From assembly GCA_943370215.1 (NCBI GenBank), contig CALRQC020000032.1, forward strand, positions 4,780 through 68,779: a DNA stretch of 64,000 bases, read 5' to 3'. Source of the DNA: Niveispirillum sp943370215. GTDB lineage: Bacteria; Pseudomonadota; Alphaproteobacteria; Azospirillales; Azospirillaceae. A program made the translations under genes and the position numbers. Position 1 is the stretch's first letter, and each line of letters begins with the position of its first letter. This document shows positions 1 through 7,689 of this stretch, in pieces. Under the pieces are notes generated by a model. The model had not been told where the DNA came from. It saw nothing but the letters and a program-made list of their open reading frames with translations, and did no database searches.

Positions 1-1320
1 GCCTTGTTCCAGATTTCGGCGGGCTGCGTGATGGTGCTGCTGAACGGCACCTTGAACCGGGTGATGATCGTTGAACTGGGGGTTCCGGTCGAGCTGGTCT
101 CCGCCGCCATCGCCATCCCGGTGCTGGCGGCCCCCTTGCGGCTGTTCTTCGGTTACCGGTCGGATACGCACCGGTCGGTGCTGGGCTGGCGGCGGGTGCC
201 CTATGTCTGGTTGGGCAGCCTGTTGCAGTTTGGCGGGCTGGCCATCATGCCCTTTGCCCTGTTGCTGCTGCAATCGCAGACATTGGGCCCGGCATGGGCG
301 GGGGCCGTGGGTGCCTGTCTGGCTTTCATGCTGACCGGGTTCGGGATGCATATGTCCCAGACAGCCGGTCTGGCGCTGGCCAGCGATCTGGTTCCGGCGG
401 AAAAGCGGCCGCGTGTGGTGGCCCTGCTCTATGTCATGCTGCTGGTCGGCATGATGGGGGCGTCTGCCTTCTATTCTGTCGCCCTGGTGGATTTCTCGCC
501 CAAGCATCTGATCCAGGTGATCCAGGGCACGGCGGTCTTCACCATTGCGCTGAATGTCATCGCCATCTGGAAGCAGGAGGCGCGCAACCCCGCCTTCACG
601 GCGACCCGTGGCGACCGCGCCGGCTTCTGGGAAGCACTGGCCCGCTATCGCAGCGATCCGGGAACGCTGCGCCTGCTGCTGACGGTGGCGGTGGGGTCGG
701 CAGCTTTCTCCATGCAGGATATTCTGCTGGAACCCTATGGCGGCGAGATCCTCGGCATGTCGGTGGGGCGCACGACGCTGCTGACCGGCCTGTGGGCGGC
801 GGGCACCATGGTCGGTTTCGCCTGGGCAGCCCGAAGCCTGCAATCGGGTGGGGAGATGTACCGCATCGCCGCGCGCGGCCTGCTGATCGGCATTACCGCC
901 TTTTCGGCCATCATCCTGGCCGAACCGCTGGAACTGCACGGCCTGTTCTATGCGGGGGCGGCCGGCGTGGGGATCGGTGGCGGGCTGTTTTCCGTCGGTA
1001 CCCTGCTGGGGGCGATGGCGATTTCCGCCCGATCCGACAGTGGCATGGTGGTGGGGGCCTGGGGTGCCGTCCAGGCCACGGCCATGGGATGCAGCCTGCT
1101 GGCGGGCGGGGTGATCAAGAATGCCATCAACAATCTGGCGCTGAATGGCGCGCTGGGTGAGGCGATGGTGACAAGGGCGGCGGGCTATCTCACCGTCTAT
1201 GCGCTCGAAATTCTGCTGCTGTTTGTCTGCTTGGCAGCCATCGGCCCGCTGACGGGCCGGCGCTATCGGGCAAGCGGTTCACATGACATGCGTTTGGGCC
1301 TGGCGGAGATGCCCGGCTGA
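1..1320 (+). CDS. lhaA: LhaA/PucC-family light-harvesting 1 assembly MFS protein (5' truncated)
   Basis: Polytopic membrane protein of the BCH2/PucC branch of the major facilitator superfamily, which helps assemble LH1 and may handle bacteriochlorophyll. The frame is open to the left edge. The first visible residues (GTLNRVMIVELGV, then GYRSDTHRSVLGWRRVPY) match the conserved N-terminal region of the family, so only a short N-terminal piece is missing. About twelve hydrophobic segments are visible. It sits directly upstream of puhA, the normal place for lhaA in purple-bacterial clusters, where it usually ends a bchFNBHLM-lhaA operon. That operon would lie left of the window. The choice of lhaA over pucC rests on synteny. 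A TTG codon at 4 is open but unlikely to be the real start. Confidence 0.9.
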   Translation, partial: ALFQISAGCVMVLLNGTLNRVMIVELGVPVELVSAAIAIPVLAAPLRLFFGYRSDTHRSVLGWRRVPYVWLGSLLQFGGLAIMPFALLLLQSQTLGPAWAGAVGACLAFMLTGFGMHMSQTAGLALASDLVPAEKRPRVVALLYVMLLVGMMGASAFYSVALVDFSPKHLIQVIQGTAVFTIALNVIAIWKQEARNPAFTATRGDRAGFWEALARYRSDPGTLRLLLTVAVGSAAFSMQDILLEPYGGEILGMSVGRTTLLTGLWAAGTMVGFAWAARSLQSGGEMYRIAARGLLIGITAFSAIILAEPLELHGLFYAGAAGVGIGGGLFSVGTLLGAMAISARSDSGMVVGAWGAVQATAMGCSLLAGGVIKNAINNLALNGALGEAMVTRAAGYLTVYALEILLLFVCLAAIGPLTGRRYRASGSHDMRLGLAEMPG

Positions 1321-1358
1321 CCGCCGGCACCAGCGCCTTATAAATGGGAGGGACAAAA

Positions 1359-2144
1359 ATGATCGGTTCTCTCGGCGGCAGCCTCGATGTGGCCCAGATG
1401 GTGCTTTATGCCTTCTGGATCTTCTTTGCCGGCCTTCTCTGGTACCTCCGGCAGGAGGATCGGCGCGAAGGCTATCCGTTGGAAGATGATGTGACGGGGC
1501 GGTTCAACAAGAACCCCTTCCTGTTCATCCCGCCGAAGAAAACCTTCATCCTGCCCCATGGCCAGGGCACCAAGCAGGTGCCGGATTTTGTGCGGGATAC
1601 ACGGCCTCTGTCGGGACGCCGGATCGCCAAGGCGTCGGGATATCCGCTGGAACCGGTGGGCAATCCACTGCTGGCCGGCATCGGCCCCGGTTCCTGGGCG
1701 GAACGGGCGGAATGGCCGGACATGACCGCCCATGGCGATCCCCGCATCGTGCCGCTGCGCCATGCCGAGGGTTTCGCAATCGCCAAAGGGCAGACCGACC
1801 CGCGTGGCTTGCCCGTCATCGCCTGTGATGGCCAGCAGGCGGGAACGGTCAGCGATGTCTGGGTTGATCGGTCTGAGCAACTGATCCGCTATTACGAGGT
1901 GGCGCTGGGCACGGGCGAGGGGGCACGCCACGTGCTGCTGCCCAATAACTTCGTCGTGATCCGCACTGGGCGCGGCAATCGCCGACAGCTTTATGTCCAC
2001 GCCATCACCGCTGCGCAGTTCGCCGACGTGCCGGCCACGGCCCAGACCGGCACCGTGACGCTGCGGGAGGAGGACAAGATCGCCGCCTATTACGGTGCCG
2101 GTCTGCTGTACGCGGTGAGTGACAGACAGGAGCCGCTGCTGTGA
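1359..2144 (+). CDS. puhA: Photosynthetic reaction centre H subunit
   Basis: H subunit of the type-II reaction centre: one membrane anchor plus a cytoplasmic domain that caps the L/M core and shapes proton delivery to QB. The protein is 261 residues, normal for the family. A single transmembrane segment lies at about residues 12-30 and is followed by the charged RQEDRREGYPLE stretch typical of PuhA. An in-frame ATG at 1344 exists, but the ATG at 1359 has a GGGAGG Shine-Dalgarno at the right distance, and that motif overlaps the upstream ATG, so 1359 is taken. Its stop overlaps the GTG start of puhB by 4 nt, indicating translational coupling. Confidence 0.95.
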   Translation: MIGSLGGSLDVAQMVLYAFWIFFAGLLWYLRQEDRREGYPLEDDVTGRFNKNPFLFIPPKKTFILPHGQGTKQVPDFVRDTRPLSGRRIAKASGYPLEPVGNPLLAGIGPGSWAERAEWPDMTAHGDPRIVPLRHAEGFAIAKGQTDPRGLPVIACDGQQAGTVSDVWVDRSEQLIRYYEVALGTGEGARHVLLPNNFVVIRTGRGNRRQLYVHAITAAQFADVPATAQTGTVTLREEDKIAAYYGAGLLYAVSDRQEPLL

Positions 2145-2800
2145 AACAGTTCGTCGCCCGTGAACATGAGATAGAGCCGATCCCTGGATTGCCGGGGCAC
2201 CTGCCGGCGGGGGAGCAAATCCTCTGGCAGGGGCGCCCCGCCGCCCGGCTGGTGGCCCGGCATGTGTTGAAAAGCCTCTGGGTCGGCGGCTATTTCCTGC
2301 TGCTGGCGCTGTGGGCCGCCGCTGCGGGGCTGGCGGATGGCCAGCCTTTGGGCGGCATTCTGTTTTCGGTCGCCGTGCTGATCGCGCTGGCGGCGCTGGC
2401 GCTGGGCCTGTTGGAACTGTTCGCCTGGGGGGTGGAACGGACGACGCTTTACACCATCACCAGCCAGCGGGTGGTGATGCGGTTCGGTGTGGCCCTGTCC
2501 ATGAGCCTGAACCTGCCTTTCACCCAGATCAACGCGGTGGCACTGGGTCGGTTGGGCGGCAAGGCCGGCAGCATCGCCATTGCCCTGCGTACCGGCCATC
2601 GCCTGTCCTGGATGGTGCAATGGCCGCATGTGCGCGGCTGGCGCTTCGCCGCACCGGAACCCGCCCTGATCTGTCTGGCCGATGCCGATGCTGTCGCCGC
2701 CATTCTGGCCATGGCCTATGGCCAGAATGTCAAGGTTCGGTCGCTGCCGGTCGCCGCCAATACGCTTGATGCCATGCCGCACGCCCTGGATGCGGAATAG
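2141..2800 (+). CDS. puhB: Photosynthetic complex assembly protein PuhB
   Basis: Integral membrane protein of 219 residues needed for reaction-centre and LH1 assembly. The N-terminus contains the family pattern IPGLPGHLPAGEQILWQGRP. Hydrophobic segments follow at about residues 45-65 and 70-95, then a PH-like (bPH2) domain with TLYTITSQRVVMR. It starts with GTG overlapping the puhA stop (GTGA), the usual coupling in this operon. Function is inferred from homology and position; the identity is clear. Confidence 0.92.
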   Translation: MKQFVAREHEIEPIPGLPGHLPAGEQILWQGRPAARLVARHVLKSLWVGGYFLLLALWAAAAGLADGQPLGGILFSVAVLIALAALALGLLELFAWGVERTTLYTITSQRVVMRFGVALSMSLNLPFTQINAVALGRLGGKAGSIAIALRTGHRLSWMVQWPHVRGWRFAAPEPALICLADADAVAAILAMAYGQNVKVRSLPVAANTLDAMPHALDAE

Positions 2801-2806
2801 GGGGGG

Positions 2807-3304
2807 ATGATGCGATCCGCGCTCAGCCTGGGTTATTTCGACAGCCGGAAGCGGCGGGCGACCAGCCGGTTTCCGCGCTGGATATTGCTGGCCGCCGCCG
2901 CCTTTCTGCTGTTCGCCACCGCTGCCGTGCTGTTCGGCCAGGTAACGGGCATCGGCGTGGTGCGGGAGGGGGCAAGCCGGCCGCTGGCCGTGCGCGATAT
3001 CACCATCACCCGCGCCCCTGGCGATCAGGTCATTGTCACCGATGCGGCGACGGGGGCGGTGATTGCAGCATATCCGCCCGATCAAGGGGGCTTTGTGCGC
3101 GGGTCGCTGCGTGCCTTTGAGCGGATGCGCGATGTGGCCGCCGCCCCCAAGGGGGCTGCCTATCGCCTGATCCGCTGGGAAAATGGCCGGGTCAGCCTGT
3201 CAGACACGGCCACCGGCCAGCGCATCTATCTGGATGCCTTTGGCCGCGACAATGCGGCGGCCTTTGCCGCCTTGCTTGGCCCGCAAGGGGGAGGAAAGCC
3301 ATGA
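2807..3304 (+). CDS. puhC: Photosynthetic complex assembly protein PuhC
   Basis: 165-residue protein with one N-terminal transmembrane segment (about residues 24-44) and a periplasmic remainder. PuhC homologues support reorganisation of the reaction centre-LH1 core. The start is an ATGATG pair at 2807/2810 preceded by a G-rich Shine-Dalgarno; either ATG is possible. It lies 6 nt after puhB and its stop overlaps the next ATG (ATGA), so it belongs to the puhABC-acsF transcription unit. Confidence 0.88.
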   Translation: MMRSALSLGYFDSRKRRATSRFPRWILLAAAAFLLFATAAVLFGQVTGIGVVREGASRPLAVRDITITRAPGDQVIVTDAATGAVIAAYPPDQGGFVRGSLRAFERMRDVAAAPKGAAYRLIRWENGRVSLSDTATGQRIYLDAFGRDNAAAFAALLGPQGGGKP

Positions 3305-3606
3305 ACCCCGTCTTTGCCCTGATGCGACGGCGCGAGAGTGTCGATTGCACCATTGAGATCAACAACACGTTCGAGGCGCTGGGCGCGCATCTGCGCTTTG
3401 ACAATGGCGTGATCATCCATCCAGGGGATGAGGTGCTGGTGCATGGCGCGCCGGTGCAGATCCCCTATGGCGAAAGCCAGAGCTTCCGCCGCCGGGCCAC
3501 CATCACCCGTGCCGGTGCGCTGGAACGCGCCTGGACCCGCGCCACCGGCGACCTGGACATGCTGGAACTGTGCGAATTCAACTTCACGGAGAGGGCATTG
3601 TCATGA
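3301..3606 (+). CDS. Conserved small PGC protein between puhC and acsF
   Basis: A soluble 101-residue protein of unknown function. An ORF of this size and position recurs between puhC and acsF in purple-bacterial clusters, but I cannot attach a biochemical role. Visible features are HPGDEVLVHG (a small beta-rich segment), a basic stretch QSFRRRATITRAG and an acidic C-terminal part LDMLELCEFNFTE. No signal peptide or membrane segment is seen. It overlaps puhC by 4 nt (ATGA) and acsF by 4 nt (ATGA), so it is translated in step with both. That suggests a job linked to the cyclase or to complex assembly; this is inference. Confidence 0.8.
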   Translation: MNPVFALMRRRESVDCTIEINNTFEALGAHLRFDNGVIIHPGDEVLVHGAPVQIPYGESQSFRRRATITRAGALERAWTRATGDLDMLELCEFNFTERALS

Positions 3607-4709
3607 GCAACGCAGTGAGGGCCGATCTCCCCGACCATGAACCCTCCATTGAGGAAAAGCTGGCCGCGGTCAATGACACCACGCGCAGCGCGCTGGTTTC
3701 CACCATGCTGACGCCGCGCTTCTACACCACCGATTTCGATGAGATGGACAAGATCGATGTGGAGCCGGTGCGGGCAGAATGGGACGGGCTGATCGCCCAG
3801 ATGCGCAACGACCCCAACCGGGGCCATTTCCGTCGCAATGCCGATTGGGACAATATCGATATCAATGACCTGCCCGCCGATCTGCGGGAGGAACTGATCG
3901 ATTTCCTCGTCTCCTCCCTGACGTCGGAATTTTCCGGCTGCGTGCTGTATAAGGAAATGAAGCGCCGGGGCACAAATAAGGAAATCTGCGAGCTGTTTGG
4001 CTATATGAGCCGGGATGAATCCCGCCATGCCAGCTTCATCAATGATGCGCTGAAGGATTTCGGCATTGGCGTGAATATGGGCTTTCTGGCCAAGGCCAAG
4101 AAATACACCTATTTCAAACCGAAGTTCATTTATTACGCCACTTACCTGTCGGAAAAGATCGGCTATGCCCGCTATATCACCATCTTCCGCCATCTGGAAA
4201 AGCACCCGGACCGCCGGTTCCACCCGATTTTCAAATGGTTCAAGGAATGGTGTAACGACGAATTCTCCCATGGCGAGGCGTTTTCCTTAATCATCCGCTC
4301 CGATGAACGGTTGTTGCAGGGTGTCAACAAGCTGTGGATCAAGTTCTTCCTGCTGGCCGTCTTCACCACCATGTATGTGCGCGACCATATGCGGCCGGCC
4401 TTCCATGCCGCCATGGGTGTGGATATCGATGATTACGATATGCGGGTTTTCCGCCTGACATCGGAGATTTCGCGCCAGTGCTTCCCGCTGGTGCTGGATC
4501 TGGATAATGATGCCCTGCGTGAAGGGTTCAAGCGCATGGAGCGCATCAACCGCCGCATCATCGCCGCCAAGCAGCGCGGCGGTGTGGTGGGGGCGGTCAC
4601 CAAGGCCTGGTGGGCGGCGGCGGCAGGCGGCAATTTCCTGCGCATGTACATGATCCCGTCCAAGGCGAACGCGATCCCCGCGACCTCCCGCCTGCTGCCG
4701 GTCTGGTAG
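3603..4709 (+). CDS. acsF: Aerobic Mg-protoporphyrin IX monomethyl ester oxidative cyclase
   Basis: Diiron oxygenase that forms the isocyclic ring E (Mg-protoporphyrin monomethyl ester to protochlorophyllide) using O2. The protein is 368 residues. Ferritin-like metal-ligand motifs are visible: SSLTSEFSG (about 104-112), DESRHASF (138-145) and EWCNDEFSHGEAF (215-227), the E/ExxH-type pattern expected of AcsF. The open frame reaches back to 3570, but the ATG at 3603 overlaps the upstream stop (ATGA) and matches the family N-terminus. No anaerobic cyclase bchE is in the window, so this gene implies oxygen-tolerant bacteriochlorophyll synthesis. Confidence 0.97.
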   Translation: MSNAVRADLPDHEPSIEEKLAAVNDTTRSALVSTMLTPRFYTTDFDEMDKIDVEPVRAEWDGLIAQMRNDPNRGHFRRNADWDNIDINDLPADLREELIDFLVSSLTSEFSGCVLYKEMKRRGTNKEICELFGYMSRDESRHASFINDALKDFGIGVNMGFLAKAKKYTYFKPKFIYYATYLSEKIGYARYITIFRHLEKHPDRRFHPIFKWFKEWCNDEFSHGEAFSLIIRSDERLLQGVNKLWIKFFLLAVFTTMYVRDHMRPAFHAAMGVDIDDYDMRVFRLTSEISRQCFPLVLDLDNDALREGFKRMERINRRIIAAKQRGGVVGAVTKAWWAAAAGGNFLRMYMIPSKANAIPATSRLLPVW

Positions 4710-4715
4710 GGCGCC

Positions 4716-5513
4716 ATGGAATTCGCCCACCCGGCCATCGTTGTGCTGATTGCCGTCATCGTCTGGTGGCTGTCGACCGGGCTTGTGCTGGCCATGGTCC
4801 ACCGCACGGAACGCGGCGGCTGGGGACCGGGGCAGGTCATGCCAGTGATGACGCTGTTCGGCGGTGCCGGCCTCGGCCTGATGTGGTTCGGGGCCGGGGA
4901 GACCACGCCGCTGGGCTCCTATGCCGGGTTCTTCGGCGCACTGCTGGTCTGGGCCTGGCATGAGGCGGCATTTCTGACGGGCGTGCTGATGGGCGGCCGG
5001 GCAGGCGAATGCCCGCCATCGCTGGCAGGCTTCGCCCGCTTCCGCGCGGCGTGGGAGGCGATCTGCGATCATGAGATTGCCATCCTGATCACCGGCTTTG
5101 CCCTGTGGTTCGCCCTGGCGGACAGACCGAACCTGTTCGGGCTGGCGGCCTTTGGCTTGCTGTGGGGGATGCGGATTTCCGCCAAGCTGCTGATCTTCTT
5201 CGGCGCGCCCAACGCGGTCAGCGAGCTGATGCCGCGCCGCATCGCGCATCTGAAAAGCTATTTCAAGACCGACCGGCTGACGCCGCTTTTCTATCTGCTG
5301 ATGGCGGGGGCGGTGTCGCTGTTCATTCTGCTGGTCTTCTGGGCCCATCGGGCGACAGAGGATCATTCCGTGGTTGGACATTCATTGCTGGCAACCTTCA
5401 TGGCGCTGGCGATTCTGGAACATCTGGTCCTTGTCCTGCCGGTATCCGACACGGCGCTGTGGCGCTGGGCGGTGCCGGGCAGGGTGAAACACGCAACCGA
5501 CAAACAGCCATAA
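4716..5513 (+). CDS. puhE: Putative photosynthetic complex assembly protein PuhE
   Basis: 265-residue polytopic membrane protein of the PuhE/DUF3623 family, with about six or seven hydrophobic segments. PuhE homologues modulate reaction centre and bacteriochlorophyll levels; the mechanism is unknown. The conserved stretch GMRISAKLLIFFGAPN is visible near the middle. The ATG at 4716 lies 6 nt after the acsF stop. The position after acsF and before hemA matches the classical puhABC-acsF-puhE-hemA order. Confidence 0.9.
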   Translation: MEFAHPAIVVLIAVIVWWLSTGLVLAMVHRTERGGWGPGQVMPVMTLFGGAGLGLMWFGAGETTPLGSYAGFFGALLVWAWHEAAFLTGVLMGGRAGECPPSLAGFARFRAAWEAICDHEIAILITGFALWFALADRPNLFGLAAFGLLWGMRISAKLLIFFGAPNAVSELMPRRIAHLKSYFKTDRLTPLFYLLMAGAVSLFILLVFWAHRATEDHSVVGHSLLATFMALAILEHLVLVLPVSDTALWRWAVPGRVKHATDKQP

Positions 5514-5544
5514 ACCGGGTTACAGGGATGGAAAGGGGAGAGAG

Positions 5545-6762
5545 ATGGACGTTTTCGCCCATATGCAGGAAGCACTGAGCAACCTGAAAACCGCTGGCAA
5601 TTACCGCGTCTTCGCTGAGCTGGAACGTCAATGCAGCGCCTTTCCGACGGCGACCGTCCACCGGGGCGATGGGGAGACGGGGGACGTCACCGTCTGGTGT
5701 TCCAATGATTATCTGGGCATGGGCCAGCACCCGAAGGTGACCGCCCGGATGACGGAGATCATCGCCAAATGCGGGGCCGGCGCCGGCGGCACCCGCAATA
5801 TTTCCGGCACCAACCATTATCATGTGCTGTTGGAACGGGAACTGGCCGACCTGCATGGCAAGGAAGCAGCCCTGATCTTCACCTCCGGCTATGTCTCCAA
5901 CTGGGCGGCGTTGGGCACGTTGCTGGCCCGCATTCCGGGGATCATCGTCTATTCTGATGCGCTCAACCATGCCTCCATGATTGAAGGCATCCGCCATTCC
6001 GGCTGCGAGCGCCGTATCTTCCGCCATAATGATTACCGGCATCTGCGCCAGTTGATGGCGGCGGATGATCCGGCAGCGCCCAAGATGGTGGCCTTTGAAT
6101 CCGTCTATTCCATGGATGGCGACATCTCCCCGATCCGGGAGATCTGTGACGTCGCCGATGAATTCGGCGCGCTGACCTATCTGGATGAGGTTCATGCCGT
6201 GGGCATGTATGGGCCGCGCGGCGGTGGCGTGGCGGAACGTGAAGGGTTGATGGACCGCATCACGGTGATTGAGGGCACGCTGGGCAAGGCCTATGGCGTC
6301 ATGGGCGGCTATATCACTGGGTCGGAGACGTTGATTGATTTCGTCCGCTCCTTTGCTTCCGGTTTCATCTTCACCACCGCCTTGCCACCGGCCTTGGCGG
6401 CGGGGGCGGCGGCGGCGATCCGGCATCTGAAGGAAAGTCCGGTGGAGCGTGCCCGCCACCAGGCCGCCGTGGCCAAGGTGCGCCAGGCGCTGGACGCGCG
6501 TGGCATCCCGCATATGTCTAATCCCAGCCATATTGTGCCGGTGATGGTGGGCAATGCCGCCAAGTGCAAATGGATTTCCGACATTCTGCTGGACCGGTTC
6601 GGCATCTATGTGCAGCCGATCAATTACCCCACCGTGCCGGTGGGCACCGAACGGCTGCGCATCACGCCCACGCCGTTGCATAGCGACGCCGATATCCGCC
6701 ATCTGGCCGATGCGTTGTCGTCGCTCTGGTCACAATGCGCTCTGGCCCGTCAGGTTGCCTGA
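5545..6762 (+). CDS. hemA: 5-aminolevulinate synthase
   Basis: PLP enzyme of the alpha-oxoamine synthase family that condenses glycine with succinyl-CoA to 5-aminolevulinate, the first step of tetrapyrrole synthesis in Alphaproteobacteria. It is 405 residues, the usual length. Visible motifs are CSNDYLGMG near the N-terminus, the cofactor-binding YLDEVHAVG (about 212-220) and the PLP lysine in EGTLGKAYG (Lys248). A strong GGGGAG Shine-Dalgarno precedes the ATG. Its place at the end of the puh-acsF block ties precursor supply to pigment synthesis; a second hemA elsewhere is possible. Confidence 0.97.
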   Translation: MDVFAHMQEALSNLKTAGNYRVFAELERQCSAFPTATVHRGDGETGDVTVWCSNDYLGMGQHPKVTARMTEIIAKCGAGAGGTRNISGTNHYHVLLERELADLHGKEAALIFTSGYVSNWAALGTLLARIPGIIVYSDALNHASMIEGIRHSGCERRIFRHNDYRHLRQLMAADDPAAPKMVAFESVYSMDGDISPIREICDVADEFGALTYLDEVHAVGMYGPRGGGVAEREGLMDRITVIEGTLGKAYGVMGGYITGSETLIDFVRSFASGFIFTTALPPALAAGAAAAIRHLKESPVERARHQAAVAKVRQALDARGIPHMSNPSHIVPVMVGNAAKCKWISDILLDRFGIYVQPINYPTVPVGTERLRITPTPLHSDADIRHLADALSSLWSQCALARQVA

Positions 6763-6792
6763 CGGGGGCGCGCGCAGCAGCAGGGGGCGTCC

Positions 6793-7344
6793 ATGGATAT
6801 GATCGAAAAGCCGATCATCATTCCGGCGGTGGCCCCGGACGGATCGCTGTTTCCGATTGAGAAAATGGCGGCACATGTCACTGGCCAGCTTCATCTGGCC
6901 GTGTCCGTCTTTGTCTTCGATGGCGATCTGCTGCTGTTGCAGCGCCGGGCATTGGGTAAATATCATTGCGCCGGCCTGTGGGCCAATAGCTGCTGCACCC
7001 ATCCGCATTGGCGTGAACCGGTGGAAACCTGTGCTGCCCGCAGATTGCGGGAGGAATTGGGCATTTCGCTGCCGCTGCAACGGCACCAGACGGTGGATTA
7101 CGCCGCCGATGTCGGGGAGGGGCTGCGGGAGCATGAACGGGTGACCTTGTTCAGCGCCTCGGCCGATCATGCCCGTCTGGTGCCGTCGCCCGACCCGACC
7201 GAGGTTGCGGCGACGCGCTGGATCAGCCTGACGGAGTTGCGGCGGGAGGTGGCAAGCCAGCCGCAGAGCTTCACGCCCTGGCTGCGGATTTATCTCCAGC
7301 GCTTCCCCGACCTGTCCTTCGACCACCCGGCGCAGGTGGCCTGA
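6793..7344 (+). CDS. idi: Isopentenyl-diphosphate delta-isomerase, type 1
   Basis: Nudix-fold enzyme interconverting IPP and DMAPP, which supplies isoprene units for carotenoids and the bacteriochlorophyll tail. 183 residues. The active-site cysteine motif NSCCTHP (about 65-71) and the Nudix-like helix AARRLREELG (81-90) are visible. It follows hemA by 30 nt in the same direction and is the last gene of the plus-strand block, so the operon ends with two precursor-supply enzymes. The start is the ATG of ATGGATATG; the second ATG two codons on is an alternative. Confidence 0.95.
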   Translation: MDMIEKPIIIPAVAPDGSLFPIEKMAAHVTGQLHLAVSVFVFDGDLLLLQRRALGKYHCAGLWANSCCTHPHWREPVETCAARRLREELGISLPLQRHQTVDYAADVGEGLREHERVTLFSASADHARLVPSPDPTEVAATRWISLTELRREVASQPQSFTPWLRIYLQRFPDLSFDHPAQVA

Positions 7345-7465
7345 GCGTCTGCTTGGGCCGTGATGTCAATCCGCTTTGGCGGTGATTAAGCCCGCTGTCA
7401 TGCCTGATGACAATTAAATGAAAGTCCATCCACAATTTTTATTTAAAATCAATGCATTAGAACCA

Positions 7466-7543
7466 TCACCCCGGCGAAAGCCGGGGTCCAGTTCGTAGAG
7501 CGATGCGCCCTTTGACTCTGGACCCCGGCCTTCGCCGGGGTGA
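7466..7543. repeat. REPIN-like inverted pair of short palindromes
   Basis: Two 26-bp arms (7466-7491 and 7518-7543) are inverted copies of each other with one mismatch, separated by 26 bp. Each arm is itself a small palindrome (CCCCGGC, 4-nt loop, GCCGGGG; the left loop is GAAA). This is the architecture of REP doublets (BIME/REPIN) that are scattered between genes in many proteobacteria. A related but not identical single palindrome occurs at 32704-32736. Confidence 0.75.
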
Positions 7544-7634
7544 CGGCTATGTAGAAGCTAAATCATGTAAAGAATTGAAATTAATAAAAATTTTCAAAAT
7601 TAAAAACCGATGTCATGCACCATGGGAAAGGAAG

Positions 7635-7666
7635 AGGCCGGGGGAGCATCATCGCTCCCCCGGCCT
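7635..7666. terminator. Terminator-like hairpin, probably bidirectional
   Basis: A perfect 13-bp GC-rich stem (7635-7647 with 7654-7666) and 6-nt loop lie 23 bp beyond the end of pufC. On the plus strand the stem is followed by TTTT, and on the minus strand by a pyrimidine-rich run, so it can stop the idi-side and pufC-side transcripts. Confidence 0.75.
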
Positions 7667-7689
7667 TTTCCTTATACCACTCCACCCCG

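Larger units (their letters stand above)
7345..7689. other. Convergent intergenic region idi / pufC
   Basis: 345 bp between the 3' ends of two converging operons. It holds a REP-like double palindrome (7466-7543) and a strong hairpin (7635-7666), separated by an AT-rich stretch (about 7560-7610). No coding frame here has homology or codon use that I can support. Confidence 0.7.

Noticed and set aside
2090..3085. Long minus-strand open frame under puhB and puhC
   Set aside because: Composition is that of a high-GC shadow frame (H, Q, G, R rich), and the plus-strand puhB and puhC are clear family members.
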